Source: CAVONV01 sp963697355
GTDB lineage: Bacteria; Acidobacteriota; Vicinamibacteria; Marinacidobacterales; DATDRI01
Direction: 5' to 3'
Assembly: GCA_963697355.1 (NCBI GenBank)
Contig: CAVONV010000023.1
Coordinates: forward strand, 558,001 to 622,000
Length of the DNA: 64,000 bases
Shown: positions 1-7,106 of the stretch, piece after piece
Layout: each line of letters opens with the position of its first letter
How positions within the stretch are numbered: the first letter of the stretch is position 1
Translations under genes and position numbers: made by a program
The notes under the pieces: generated by a model
The model's database searches: none
Told to the model about the DNA's origin: nothing
What the model saw: the letters and a program-made list of their open reading frames with translations, nothing else

Positions 1-1396
1 TGCTCTCGATCTCGACCCAGTCGGGAACGTGATCCGGTGCGTCTTTTTGGTAGAAGGCCTTGCCTTCGATACCGTCCGGGTAGCGGAGCATGTGGATGGG
101 TCGTTCATAGAGATGAGGTAGCAGACTATCGGCCACTTGCTCGTAGTAAGAGATGAGATCGCCTTTTGTGTACCCCTCTTTCGGCCAAAAGACCTTGCCC
201 AGATTGCTGAACTTCAGTTTGCGGTGGCTTGACGGAGGCGTGGCCTGACTCAGGGCTTCGAGGACACCTTGTTTCCTTTCTGTATCGTCGGAACGAGCCG
301 GAATGACGCGCCAGTTCGCTGATGCTCCAGATGCATAGGTGCTCATCGGGTCCTTGGCGATGACGCCGGGCAGTCCGGCTGCGGATATCATTTCTAAGAG
401 GTCTTCGCCTCGTCCCTGGACATGATCGACGTAGAGTAAATGCGTGAGCTTGGGAAGGACCGATGCGAGGATCCTCTTGCGCTCCGCCAGAGGTAGCTCT
501 CTAATATCCCATTCCTCGTAGTACAGTAGGTCGAAGGCGTAGAAAAAAATCTCTTCATCCCGGCCCTTGTCGATACGCTGCTCGAGCTTTTTGGGCGAGG
601 GGTGTTGCCCCGCGTCGAGAGCAACCAGCACCCCGTCGACGACGGCGGTATCCGCCCGGATTTGATTCATCTCTTTGACGAGAGTGGGTAGCTTCGAGGC
701 AAGATCACGCCCCCCTTCTCCATGGAATCGAACGATCTCTCCTTGCTTGATGCCGAGCAGGCGTCGGCCGCGGAACTTCATCTCGAACAACGACTCGGGG
801 TCCGAGAAGGGTTCGACAAACTGACCGGGGCGCATCGGTACGAGCTCGTCCGGGACAGGTCCTTGTTGTGCCCGGTCGAGATTAAAGAAAGGGGCAGGCT
901 CGTTCTCCAAGCGGACGTAGCGATCCCTTGCCTTGAAAATCAACCATTCATCCTTCTTGGCGCTCGTGCGGACGAGGTGCCATTCGCCTCTGAGCTTTTG
1001 TCCGTAGAGGGTGACCTCGAGCTTCCCTTCGGCTATGCCGTGGGAGCCCACCTGTTTCTCCGCCATCCGGTACCGGCCGCGGTCCCAAATGGTCATCGTT
1101 CCGCCTCCGTAAGCGTCTTTGGGAATGACGCCCTCGAAGTGCTCGTACTCCAGCGGGTGGTCTTCTGTGTGGACGGCAAGGTGTTTCACTTTCGGGTCGT
1201 AGGAAAAACCCTTGGGAATCGCCCAGGATTTGAGGACACCCTCCATCTCGAGCCGAAGGTCATAGTGCAGGCGGCGAGCTTCATGGCGATGGACGACAAA
1301 GGCCGAGGCCCCGCTTTTCGCAGGAGTTTCCCCAGGAGGAGGCTCCGGAGTTCTTTCAAAATCCCGCTTGGCTTTGTAGTCGTCTATTGATTTCAT
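1..1396 (-). CDS. ligD: LigD-like DNA repair protein (phosphoesterase, degenerate ligase, polymerase), cut by window edge
   Basis: Read directly on the minus strand; the frame is open from the ATG at 1396 to the window edge, giving 465 residues without a stop. Residues about 30-150 form a LigD 3'-phosphoesterase domain with H38, H44, D46 and H80 at the positions of the family's metal ligands. Residues about 200-365 look like an ATP-dependent ligase nucleotidyltransferase core. From about residue 398 (NLGKVFWPKEGYTKGD) the LigD primase-polymerase domain begins and runs out of the window. In bacterial non-homologous end joining LigD trims 3' ends, fills gaps and seals breaks with Ku. Oddities: ligase motif I reads K207-F-R-G instead of KxDG, DGE reads DGV at 254, the EGxVxK motif reads PGVIAK, WxKxK reads WRVIP, and no OB-fold segment separates ligase and polymerase. 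Sealing activity is therefore doubtful. The PE-Lig-Pol order is the Pseudomonas type. Confidence 0.88.
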   Translation of the reverse strand, partial: MKSIDDYKAKRDFERTPEPPPGETPAKSGASAFVVHRHEARRLHYDLRLEMEGVLKSWAIPKGFSYDPKVKHLAVHTEDHPLEYEHFEGVIPKDAYGGGTMTIWDRGRYRMAEKQVGSHGIAEGKLEVTLYGQKLRGEWHLVRTSAKKDEWLIFKARDRYVRLENEPAPFFNLDRAQQGPVPDELVPMRPGQFVEPFSDPESLFEMKFRGRRLLGIKQGEIVRFHGEGGRDLASKLPTLVKEMNQIRADTAVVDGVLVALDAGQHPSPKKLEQRIDKGRDEEIFFYAFDLLYYEEWDIRELPLAERKRILASVLPKLTHLLYVDHVQGRGEDLLEMISAAGLPGVIAKDPMSTYASGASANWRVIPARSDDTERKQGVLEALSQATPPSSHRKLKFSNLGKVFWPKEGYTKGDLISYYEQVADSLLPHLYERPIHMLRYPDGIEGKAFYQKDAPDHVPDWVEIES

Positions 1397-1403
1397 GAGT
1401 ACT

Positions 1404-1479
1404 GAAGGGTCAGCCTCACCATGATCGCATGTATCATGTAGGGTCTACCAAAATTCCCTTGTGAGAGGCCTGACCCTTC
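1404..1479. repeat. Imperfect inverted repeat between ligD-like and STN genes
   Basis: The arm at 1404-1419 (GAAGGGTCAG then CCTCAC) is matched in reverse complement by 1461-1479, with a three-base length difference. About 40 bases lie between the arms. The element sits just upstream of the ligD-like start and downstream of the stop of the STN-domain gene. It could be a bidirectional hairpin or a small palindromic repeat. There is no clear T-tract. Confidence 0.55.
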
Positions 1480-1492
1480 ATGATGACATGAA

Positions 1493-2251
1493 TTATTGTT
1501 TTTCTTGTTCCTTCTTCGGTGGCGGTTGCTGCTGTGGGTTTGGGATGGGGCGACCAAAGGGATCCAGAAGTGGGGCCGCGGGATTCTGGTTCGGCATGGG
1601 CGCTGTCCCTGCGGGCGTTTGCGGGTTAGTCCGGCTAAAGGGTGATGATTCCAAACCGGGTGTGAAGCGGCTCCGAGGGAAGGCCGGCGGCGGGGGAGCT
1701 ACTTGGTCGAACCCTGCCGCGGGATCCGGCTGATCCCCGATCATTTCATCCGGCATTTCCTCGGGAAGGTCTTCTGCACCGAAGTCATCGGGGTCTTCGA
1801 CATAATCCTCTTCGGGCTCATCCGCCGGCGCGGTCTGAGGGTTACGCCGTCGGCTCGTTGGCCTTCGCTGCGCGGCAGCGGGTGGACTTGGAGTGGCTGG
1901 GCCACCACCTCCGGCTCCAATGAAGATCATGGAAACCCGTTGCCAGTTTTGGATATCGAAACTCATGGCGTAGTTGACGCCAACGCCCTCGAGTAAGCGT
2001 TCAATCGCCGAATGAGTCGGTAGCGCTTCAATGTCGGCCGTCAAGCGTTTGGTCTTGACGTCGTCTTCGATAATGAGCTCCATACCGGTCGCCGACTTGA
2101 TTTGCTCGAAGACTTGGGCCAGAGGTGATTGGACGCATCTTACGGTGAGTAAGTCGTTTTCGAACGACACTTCCTCCTGCCCCGATCCGTAAAGGGTCGC
2201 AGGTACCATAAGGCAGACCACTACAATCCATTTGGAAGCCTCTTTGTTCAT
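1493..2251 (-). CDS. Secreted STN/secretin N-domain protein with proline-glutamine-rich tail
   Basis: The protein has 252 residues. Residues 1-23 look like a signal peptide (basic start, hydrophobic core, then YGSGQ). Residues about 28-105 match the STN/secretin short N-terminal fold, with the sequence pattern of an amphipathic helix, a strand (GMELIIEDDV) and a second helix (AIERLLEGVG). The rest is low complexity: an Arg patch, an acidic stretch rich in D, E and P, then Pro, Asn and Gln runs ending PPPKKEQEKQ. No secretin channel domain follows, so it cannot form a pore alone. Being last in the machine locus, it may act in the periplasm alongside the secretin at 7103-9421. Function beyond that is not recognised. 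Confidence 0.7.
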   Translation of the reverse strand: MNKEASKWIVVVCLMVPATLYGSGQEEVSFENDLLTVRCVQSPLAQVFEQIKSATGMELIIEDDVKTKRLTADIEALPTHSAIERLLEGVGVNYAMSFDIQNWQRVSMIFIGAGGGGPATPSPPAAAQRRPTSRRRNPQTAPADEPEEDYVEDPDDFGAEDLPEEMPDEMIGDQPDPAAGFDQVAPPPPAFPRSRFTPGLESSPFSRTNPQTPAGTAPMPNQNPAAPLLDPFGRPIPNPQQQPPPKKEQEKQ

Positions 2252-2297
2252 GGTAGGTACCTCTCTACCCTCACCCTAGCACTGCCCGTTGGAGGAG

Positions 2298-3413
2298 TCA
2301 ATTCGTGCAGTCACGGTAAACTTCGAGGGTCCTGCGGGCCGTCTCGCGCCAGCGGAATCCTTGGGCTCTTTCGAGTCCGGCCAGGCGGCGTCGGGCGGTG
2401 CCTTCCGAATCGGTGAGCACATTTTCGATACCCGCCGAAATCGAATCCTCGTCCTCTGGCTCCACCCAGACCACGGCGTCGCCTCCCACTTCGGGGAGCG
2501 CCCCCCTGGGGGAAGAGACCACCGGTGTGCCGCAGGCCATAGCTTCCAGCACCGGCATACCAAAGCCTTCCACCAGAGAAGGATAGGCGAGAACGCCAGC
2601 CAAATTGTAGAGAATGGGCAAGTCCTCGTCCGGCGCCGTCCCTAGGAATCGAACCGTCCCCTTCGGTAGGCGTTCGGCTTCTTGGTGGATGGACCGGTAT
2701 CTGAAATCTTCTTTTCCTACAATGACGAGTTGGAGGCTACTGTCGAGCCGCTGACGGACTCGGTCGAAGGCGCGGATGAGTCGTTCTAGATTCTTGCGGG
2801 GCTCGAGTCTCCCAATACTCAAGACAAAGGGCGCGTCGAGCTGGTAGCGGGCTTTGACCTCTTCGAGCTCCGGCGCATGGCCTGGGTCCAGGGAGCGAAA
2901 GAGATCTGGATCGACAGCGTCAGGAGTTACGACAACTTTTTCTTCCGGCAAGTTGTAGTGTTCGAGAAGCGCTCGTCGAGAATACTCCGATACCGTGACA
3001 ACATAGCGCGCACGGTGGGCCGAGCGACGAATGAGCCATGTCGATCTCTGGGAGAAGGCGCCCCGGAAGAGATCCGGATGGGTCTCGAACAGGATGTCAT
3101 GGATGCTCACGACCTCCGGCACCAGCGATACGGGTGGGCAGATGTATTGAGAATGAAATGCGTCGACCCGATCGAAGATCTCGAGTAAAGGGACGACGAT
3201 GGGAAGACGCAGGCGGGCCGTCTCAGGGAAAACACGTCGATGGACGATATTCGGTGCATCCACGAGCTCTCGTGTCTGAGCGCGATCGAAGCTGTAGATT
3301 AAGAGGCGATCGTCCGGGGCGAGCCTCGCTAGCTCTTTGATGAGCCCCAGTAAGTAGGTTCGAGTTCCCTGGGGTTTTCCGTTGAGATGGTGAGCATCGA
3401 TGCCGATTCGCAT
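2298..3413 (-). CDS. Family GT4 glycosyltransferase
   Basis: The protein has 371 residues from the ATG at 3413 (MRIGIDAHH). A longer in-frame start at 3449 lies inside repeat DNA and is less likely. It has two Rossmann halves: the N-terminal half starts MRIGIDAHHLNGKPQGTRTY, and the C-terminal half holds SIGRLEPRKNLERLIRAF and the GT4 signature EGFGMPVLEAMACGTPVV, whose EX7E glutamates bind the donor nucleotide sugar. GT4 enzymes are retaining and usually use UDP-, GDP- or ADP-sugars to build lipopolysaccharide, exopolysaccharide or protein glycans. It lies in the same direction as the machine locus but is separated from it by a 230-base palindromic element, so co-transcription is uncertain. 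The acceptor is unknown. Confidence 0.85.
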   Translation of the reverse strand: MRIGIDAHHLNGKPQGTRTYLLGLIKELARLAPDDRLLIYSFDRAQTRELVDAPNIVHRRVFPETARLRLPIVVPLLEIFDRVDAFHSQYICPPVSLVPEVVSIHDILFETHPDLFRGAFSQRSTWLIRRSAHRARYVVTVSEYSRRALLEHYNLPEEKVVVTPDAVDPDLFRSLDPGHAPELEEVKARYQLDAPFVLSIGRLEPRKNLERLIRAFDRVRQRLDSSLQLVIVGKEDFRYRSIHQEAERLPKGTVRFLGTAPDEDLPILYNLAGVLAYPSLVEGFGMPVLEAMACGTPVVSSPRGALPEVGGDAVVWVEPEDEDSISAGIENVLTDSEGTARRRLAGLERAQGFRWRETARRTLEVYRDCTN

Positions 3414-3425
3414 GTCACTAGATGG

Positions 3426-3650
3426 GAACTCAAGAACTCGAGTACTCAAGTACTCGAGAATTTAAGAAGTTTGGCACGGCATTCCAGGTCCTAAACGCAA
3501 AGGTGCAGAGGCGCAAAGGAGAAGGAGACGGACTCGCTGTTCTTTAGTTCGATTTGCGGGCCTCTCTTTCTTGGCGTCCCCGCGCCTTGGCGCCTTTGCG
3601 TTTAGGACCTATACTCTTGGGTACTCGAGTTCTTGAGTTCTCGAGTTCTG
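3426..3650. repeat. Nested palindromic intergenic element, about 225 bases
   Basis: The outer arms are iterated CTCGAG/CTTGAG octamers at 3426-3458 and, inverted, at 3619-3650. Inside them, 3486-3505 (AGGTCCTAAACGCAAAGG plus GC) is repeated in inverted form at 3590-3610. The centre contains GCAAAGGCGC-like iterations on both sides. The whole intergenic space between the glycosyltransferase and the pseudopilin-like gene is made of this structure. No open frame of note lies inside. Confidence 0.7.
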
Positions 3651-3666
3651 TCACTTCTGACAGACG

Positions 3667-4506
3667 CTACTTTTGTTGCTGTCCCGGCCTGCGGGATGGT
3701 TGGTTCTGTCCTTGCCCTCGTCCAGGAGGCTGCAAGCCTGGTTGCCGTTGCCCAGGAGCTCCCATCCCTGGCTGCTCTTGTCCGGGGCGACCCTGGCCTC
3801 TTCCACCCCCAGCTCCCGGACGTCGCGTGCCTCGGGTCTCTTGAATAGCGACGAAGAGCCATTCGTTATACTTGTCTTTTCCCTCGAGGAGCCGGATCGA
3901 CTCTTCTTCACTCTTGCTGACGACTCCCACGATGCCACCAAGACCGAGCTCACCGCCCTGACCGCCGAAACCGCTTCTCGAGCGGGGGGAGCGCGAGGTG
4001 GCACTTCTCTGCTCCTGCTGTCTTTGGCGAAGGCCCGGTTGTTCACTGCCCGGCTGTTGGCCGGCGGCACCCTGCCCTCCGCGACGACCACCCGGTCGGG
4101 ACAATGTGCGGATCTCCGGTGAGTTTTGTCGGAGCAACTTCCATTCTCCATCCTCGGTCATGGGATCTGGAAAGAGCTTACGCAGGAATTTTTGCTCGAC
4201 GAGAATATCGAGCTTGGGTGGGTAAGCTCCGGGATGCTTGTTCTGATAGAGCTTGATGGCCTGGACGTATTGCTTACCTCTCCAAATGAGCTCTTCTTCT
4301 CGCTCGCGCTTCATTATATGTTGCCAAACCGGAGCGGCCGCGCCCATGAAGATGCCCATGATGACAAGAACGATGACAACACCCAGGAGGACGTAGCCGC
4401 CTTCGCCACAAGATATACAAGAGCGTGGCTTCGGCGAGCGAACGCCGCCTTCGCCACGCCTAGCTTTGAGCTCCCCTGAAACGCTCGACGGTTGGTGTCT
4501 TTTCAC
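3667..4506 (-). CDS. Type II secretion/type IV pilus pseudopilin-like protein with Gly-Gln-Pro-rich tail
   Basis: The protein has 279 residues. A prepilin-like segment starts at GEGG-Y38 followed by VLLGVVIVLVIMGIFMG, the hydrophobic N-terminal helix of pilin-like proteins. Cleavage after G37 is inferred. The usual Glu at +5 is absent. The helix continues into a charged spine (REREEELIWRGKQYVQAIKLY) and a globular part with YPPKLDILVEQ and LFPDPMT, as seen in many acidobacterial T2SS-like pseudopilins (family knowledge). From about residue 130 the chain becomes low complexity, rich in G, Q, P and R. Residues 16-37 are encoded by a palindromic repeat (see 4396-4459), which lengthened the cytoplasmic leader. 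The start is four bases inside the preceding transglycosylase stop, so the two are translationally coupled. Confidence 0.78.
   Translation of the reverse strand: MKRHQPSSVSGELKARRGEGGVRSPKPRSCISCGEGGYVLLGVVIVLVIMGIFMGAAAPVWQHIMKREREEELIWRGKQYVQAIKLYQNKHPGAYPPKLDILVEQKFLRKLFPDPMTEDGEWKLLRQNSPEIRTLSRPGGRRGGQGAAGQQPGSEQPGLRQRQQEQRSATSRSPRSRSGFGGQGGELGLGGIVGVVSKSEEESIRLLEGKDKYNEWLFVAIQETRGTRRPGAGGGRGQGRPGQEQPGMGAPGQRQPGLQPPGRGQGQNQPSRRPGQQQK
4396..4459. repeat. CCGCCTTCGCC palindromic element inside a coding region
   Basis: GCCGCCTTCGCCAC at 4396 and CGCCGCCTTCGCCAC at about 4444 form direct copies around an inverted core (GTGGCTTCGGCGAG). The element codes for residues 16-37 of the pseudopilin-like protein and duplicates its GEGG tetrapeptide. 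Related copies lie at 19989-20048 and 34896-34927, outside genes. Confidence 0.65.
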
Positions 4507-5120
4507 TGGCTTCCCTCATAAATATCCAGAACCCGCTTTACGTACTTCCTCGTCTCGGGATAGGGAGGAATGCCGCCGTGGCGGGCTACCGCGCTGGGGC
4601 CCGCATTGTACGACGCCAGCGCCAAGGAGACGTCGTCGTCGTGTTGGTCGAGTAGACGCTTGAGGTAGCGCGCACCTCCGTCGATATTTTGTTCGGGATT
4701 GAATACGTCCTGAACGCCCAGGGTCTCTGCCGTCTGGGGCATGAGCTGCATCAAACCTTTGGCGCCTTTGTGGGAAACCGCCTTGGGGTCGCCGCTCGAC
4801 TCCACCCAAATGACCGCGGCCACGAGTCTCGGGTCGAGGCCGTTGCGTTCGGCTGCCGGAGAGATGAGATCGTCCAACTGAGGAAGGATGGGTAGAAAGG
4901 CCCATTCCGTTTCGTCTTCGGGAGCAATCTCGTTGGGGACGATATTGGCAACCAGCTCAGAGGCAACGGTGACTTCGCCACCTCCAGTCAGATGGAGCGT
5001 GACGAGCTTGTCCTCGCGGTGAAAACTGTCGATATAGAGAATCTTGCCGCTCTCCATGACGGCGATCTCGGCGTGGGCAGGTGATCCACCAAACGCCGAA
5101 AAAAGAGCCAGCGTCATCAT
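4503..5120 (-). CDS. Soluble lytic murein transglycosylase (SLT domain), exported
   Basis: The protein has 205 residues from the ATG at 5120. GAGGAG lies about 14 bases upstream, and the start gives a short signal peptide ending SPAHA. An upstream in-frame extension to 5393 would run through repeat DNA and the neighbouring gene and is rejected. After a small N-terminal domain (about residues 20-70) comes the goose-lysozyme-like SLT domain: LVAAVIWVESSGDPKAVS holds the catalytic Glu, followed by GAKGLMQLMP and the C-terminal ALASYNAGPSAV. The enzyme cleaves peptidoglycan glycan strands with 1,6-anhydro ends. Within a secretion/pilus locus it would open the wall for the envelope-spanning complex. 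Its stop overlaps the next start. Confidence 0.9.
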   Translation of the reverse strand: MMTLALFSAFGGSPAHAEIAVMESGKILYIDSFHREDKLVTLHLTGGGEVTVASELVANIVPNEIAPEDETEWAFLPILPQLDDLISPAAERNGLDPRLVAAVIWVESSGDPKAVSHKGAKGLMQLMPQTAETLGVQDVFNPEQNIDGGARYLKRLLDQHDDDVSLALASYNAGPSAVARHGGIPPYPETRKYVKRVLDIYEGSQ

Positions 5121-5228
5121 TAGTGCTCGCGAGGCTCCTCGCCTCGCGAGCGGCCTTCGCTCTTCGCTCAGGCCTACTTCGGCCGGATTCCCTTGGGCCC
5201 TGCAATTCAGTGAGCCCAATTCCTCCCG

Positions 5229-5305
5229 GCCGGCGGCCCTGAAGGGCCGGCCTTTATGTCCCGCCTTTTTTGCTGTTGAATACAATTCGGTCAAGGACAT
5301 AAAGG
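5229..5305. repeat. Inverted repeats between lipoprotein and transglycosylase genes
   Basis: CCTTTATGTCC (5251-5261) and GGACATAAAGG (5295-5305) are perfect 11-base inverted copies around a 33-base loop. Next to them, GGCCGGCGGCCC/GGGCCGGCC at 5229-5252 forms a second hairpin. This may stabilise or end the upstream message. A T-run is present only on the plus strand. Confidence 0.5.
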
Positions 5306-5313
5306 CACCTGGG

Positions 5314-5814
5314 CTATTGTTTGTTGCCCTCGAACGTGCCTTCAACCGCGGGGCACACCTCACCGGTCGGCACGTCCTTCTTCCGGACGTCATTGACGCT
5401 GTTGATGAATGCGCCCTTCACCAACCGGTTGCTTTCGAAACGGCCGGACACGGTCATGGTCCCCTCACGGATAATCCCGTTCTCGTCATTCTTCCAGTTG
5501 TAGGTCGTGAGAAACGACTCGTCCACGATCTGGGCCTCGAAGTTATCCAGAGTCACCCTCCATCTGCCGGTGTTGCAGTCGTGATGGAGGTTGATGCGGC
5601 CATTGATGACTTGTCCGCTTTCCGTCACGTCGAACGCAATGCTCCGCCCTTGGTCGGACGAAGCCTGCCAGTGACCCGTGAGGTTGAACTGGCTCGGCGG
5701 CGGCGGAGGCACCGGGCTGTTGGCCGTCGGCACCGGCTCCTTGAGGTCGTCGCAAGAAAGCCAAGGCGCCAGTACGAGAATCAGCAAAGCATATCGGGTT
5801 AGTCGATAGGTCAT
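5314..5814 (-). CDS. Small lipoprotein of unknown function
   Basis: The protein has 166 residues. Residues 1-21 are a lipoprotein signal with lipobox PWLSC, so C21 is the expected lipidated residue. A Pro-rich linker (PVPPPPPSQ) follows, then a compact beta-rich domain with regularly spaced strands (FNLTGHWQASSD, SIAFDVTESGQVINGRI, REGTMTVSGRFESN) and two or three cysteines. The pattern resembles a small lipocalin-like or beta-barrel protein, but no family is recognised. It follows the TIG/IPT gene by one base, so the two are probably one message. A role at the outer or inner membrane of the same machine is inferred from context only. Confidence 0.7.
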   Translation of the reverse strand: MTYRLTRYALLILVLAPWLSCDDLKEPVPTANSPVPPPPPSQFNLTGHWQASSDQGRSIAFDVTESGQVINGRINLHHDCNTGRWRVTLDNFEAQIVDESFLTTYNWKNDENGIIREGTMTVSGRFESNRLVKGAFINSVNDVRKKDVPTGEVCPAVEGTFEGNKQ

Positions 5815-5815
5815 T

Positions 5816-7106
5816 CTAGTTCACCGTGAATGCAACAGAATTGCTTCGCAATCCATCGGGATTGATGACCGTGACTTGGAACACCGTTCGTAGCCGGGGG
5901 GCCGGTACCTCCAGGGGGTGACGGGGTCTACAAGAATCACGACCTGGATCTGGGTAGAGTTCACGAACGTCGTCGAAATCACATTCACGCTTCCTGCTGC
6001 CGATGTGCAACGAAACTTGAGCCCCGGATACGAAATTCAGACCGTTCACCGTAACAGTCACGTTTACTCCACGCTGAGCGGTGGAAGTCGGGTTCAAGCT
6101 CGTGATCTCCGGTGCAGGATTCAGCGTGGTGATCCTGAAGGCACTCGGTAGGTTTCCACTGCCGCCGTCAGGATTGGTTACTGTAACTGTGCGGGCGCTT
6201 GACGTGTTTTGTATTTCCGGATCAATAGTGATATTCGCAACTCAACAGGGTGCTGCTGATGAACGTCACTGAGTTGACGGCGATGCCTTCGCCAAAGCTC
6301 ACCAGGGCTCCGGGTTGGAAGTTGAGACCGGTGATCGTCACGCTAAGTGTCTGTCCTGGCTGGCCGGAGGTCGGTGAGATCGACGTCACTATCGGGTTCC
6401 GTAACGTCTCACGTCCGATGGTCAGGCTGGCACTTACCGATCCCGAAAAGACGGTGACGGTGGCCGAGCTTTCGTCTTCCAGCGTCAGTCGATCCGTGGC
6501 CTTACCTTGGGCGTTGGTCCGCAAGGTCGAGCCTGCCGACGCCAAGGAACCGGCACTCGTGGTGAAGACGAGCGGTACGGCCGCTAGAGGATTGTTGCTG
6601 TTGTCGAAGACCGTTGCAGTAATCTCGGTGGTGAAATCGGGCGATGTGACGGTGGCCGGATTCGCGGAGAGCACGATGTTGATGTCATTTGTGTTGCCAA
6701 TCTGGACCGCGCTGTCTCCCTCGAGCGCCGCCGATATGCCGCCGCCGGAACGTGCCGTCACGTTCGCAACGCCTGCGCGGCCGTTACTGCGCAGGTAGGC
6801 CAAGGCGCGGCCGTTTTGCATCTCCACTCGCTCTTCGATGATGCCCACATTGGTGGTGAAGAAAATTTGCGTACCGTTGGGAAGCGGTCCCCCGTCACCG
6901 TTCTCAAAGCTCTCAAAGCCCACCACGGTGACGGTGGAAACACCATTGAAAGCCGGAATGGCGGTCGGGTTGGCAGAGATGTTGAGCTCGGCTCCACTCG
7001 GTGCAGTGAGCGGCACGTTACCGCAGTGCATCATGCCGGCCGCAAGCAAGAGGATGGCCGCCAAGCTCAAAACAGGCGTCCAACGAATCAAGCTTCTATG
7101 TTTCAT
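5816..7106 (-). CDS. TIG/IPT and Ig-like repeat surface lipoprotein, frame broken
   Basis: A lipoprotein-type leader (LLLAAGMMHCG) is followed by an Ig-like/invasin-type domain (about residues 35-130), a second Ig-like domain (about 140-230) and two TIG/IPT domains (SPTSGQPGQTLSVTITGLNF and NPTSTAQRGVNVTVTVNGLNF). The frame starting at 7106 stops at 6222, but the expected protein continues in another frame from about 6245 (VANITIDPEIQ...) to 5816. At least one further shift lies at about 5960-6010 and another near the C-run at about 5915. Dropping one base at each point restores a continuous TIG sequence ending NPDGLRSNSVAFTVN. The start overlaps the secretin stop by four bases. Such modules serve adhesion or as surface stalks. 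Sequence error or recent decay are both possible. Confidence 0.72.

Noticed and set aside
722..1390. 222-residue plus-strand open frame
   Set aside because: It is antisense to the LigD-like gene, whose minus-strand frame has clear domain motifs; the plus frame has no family sequence.
3426..3650. CRISPR array
   Set aside because: The repeated units are only about eight bases, iterated without unique spacers of constant length, and no cas gene is present anywhere in the window.
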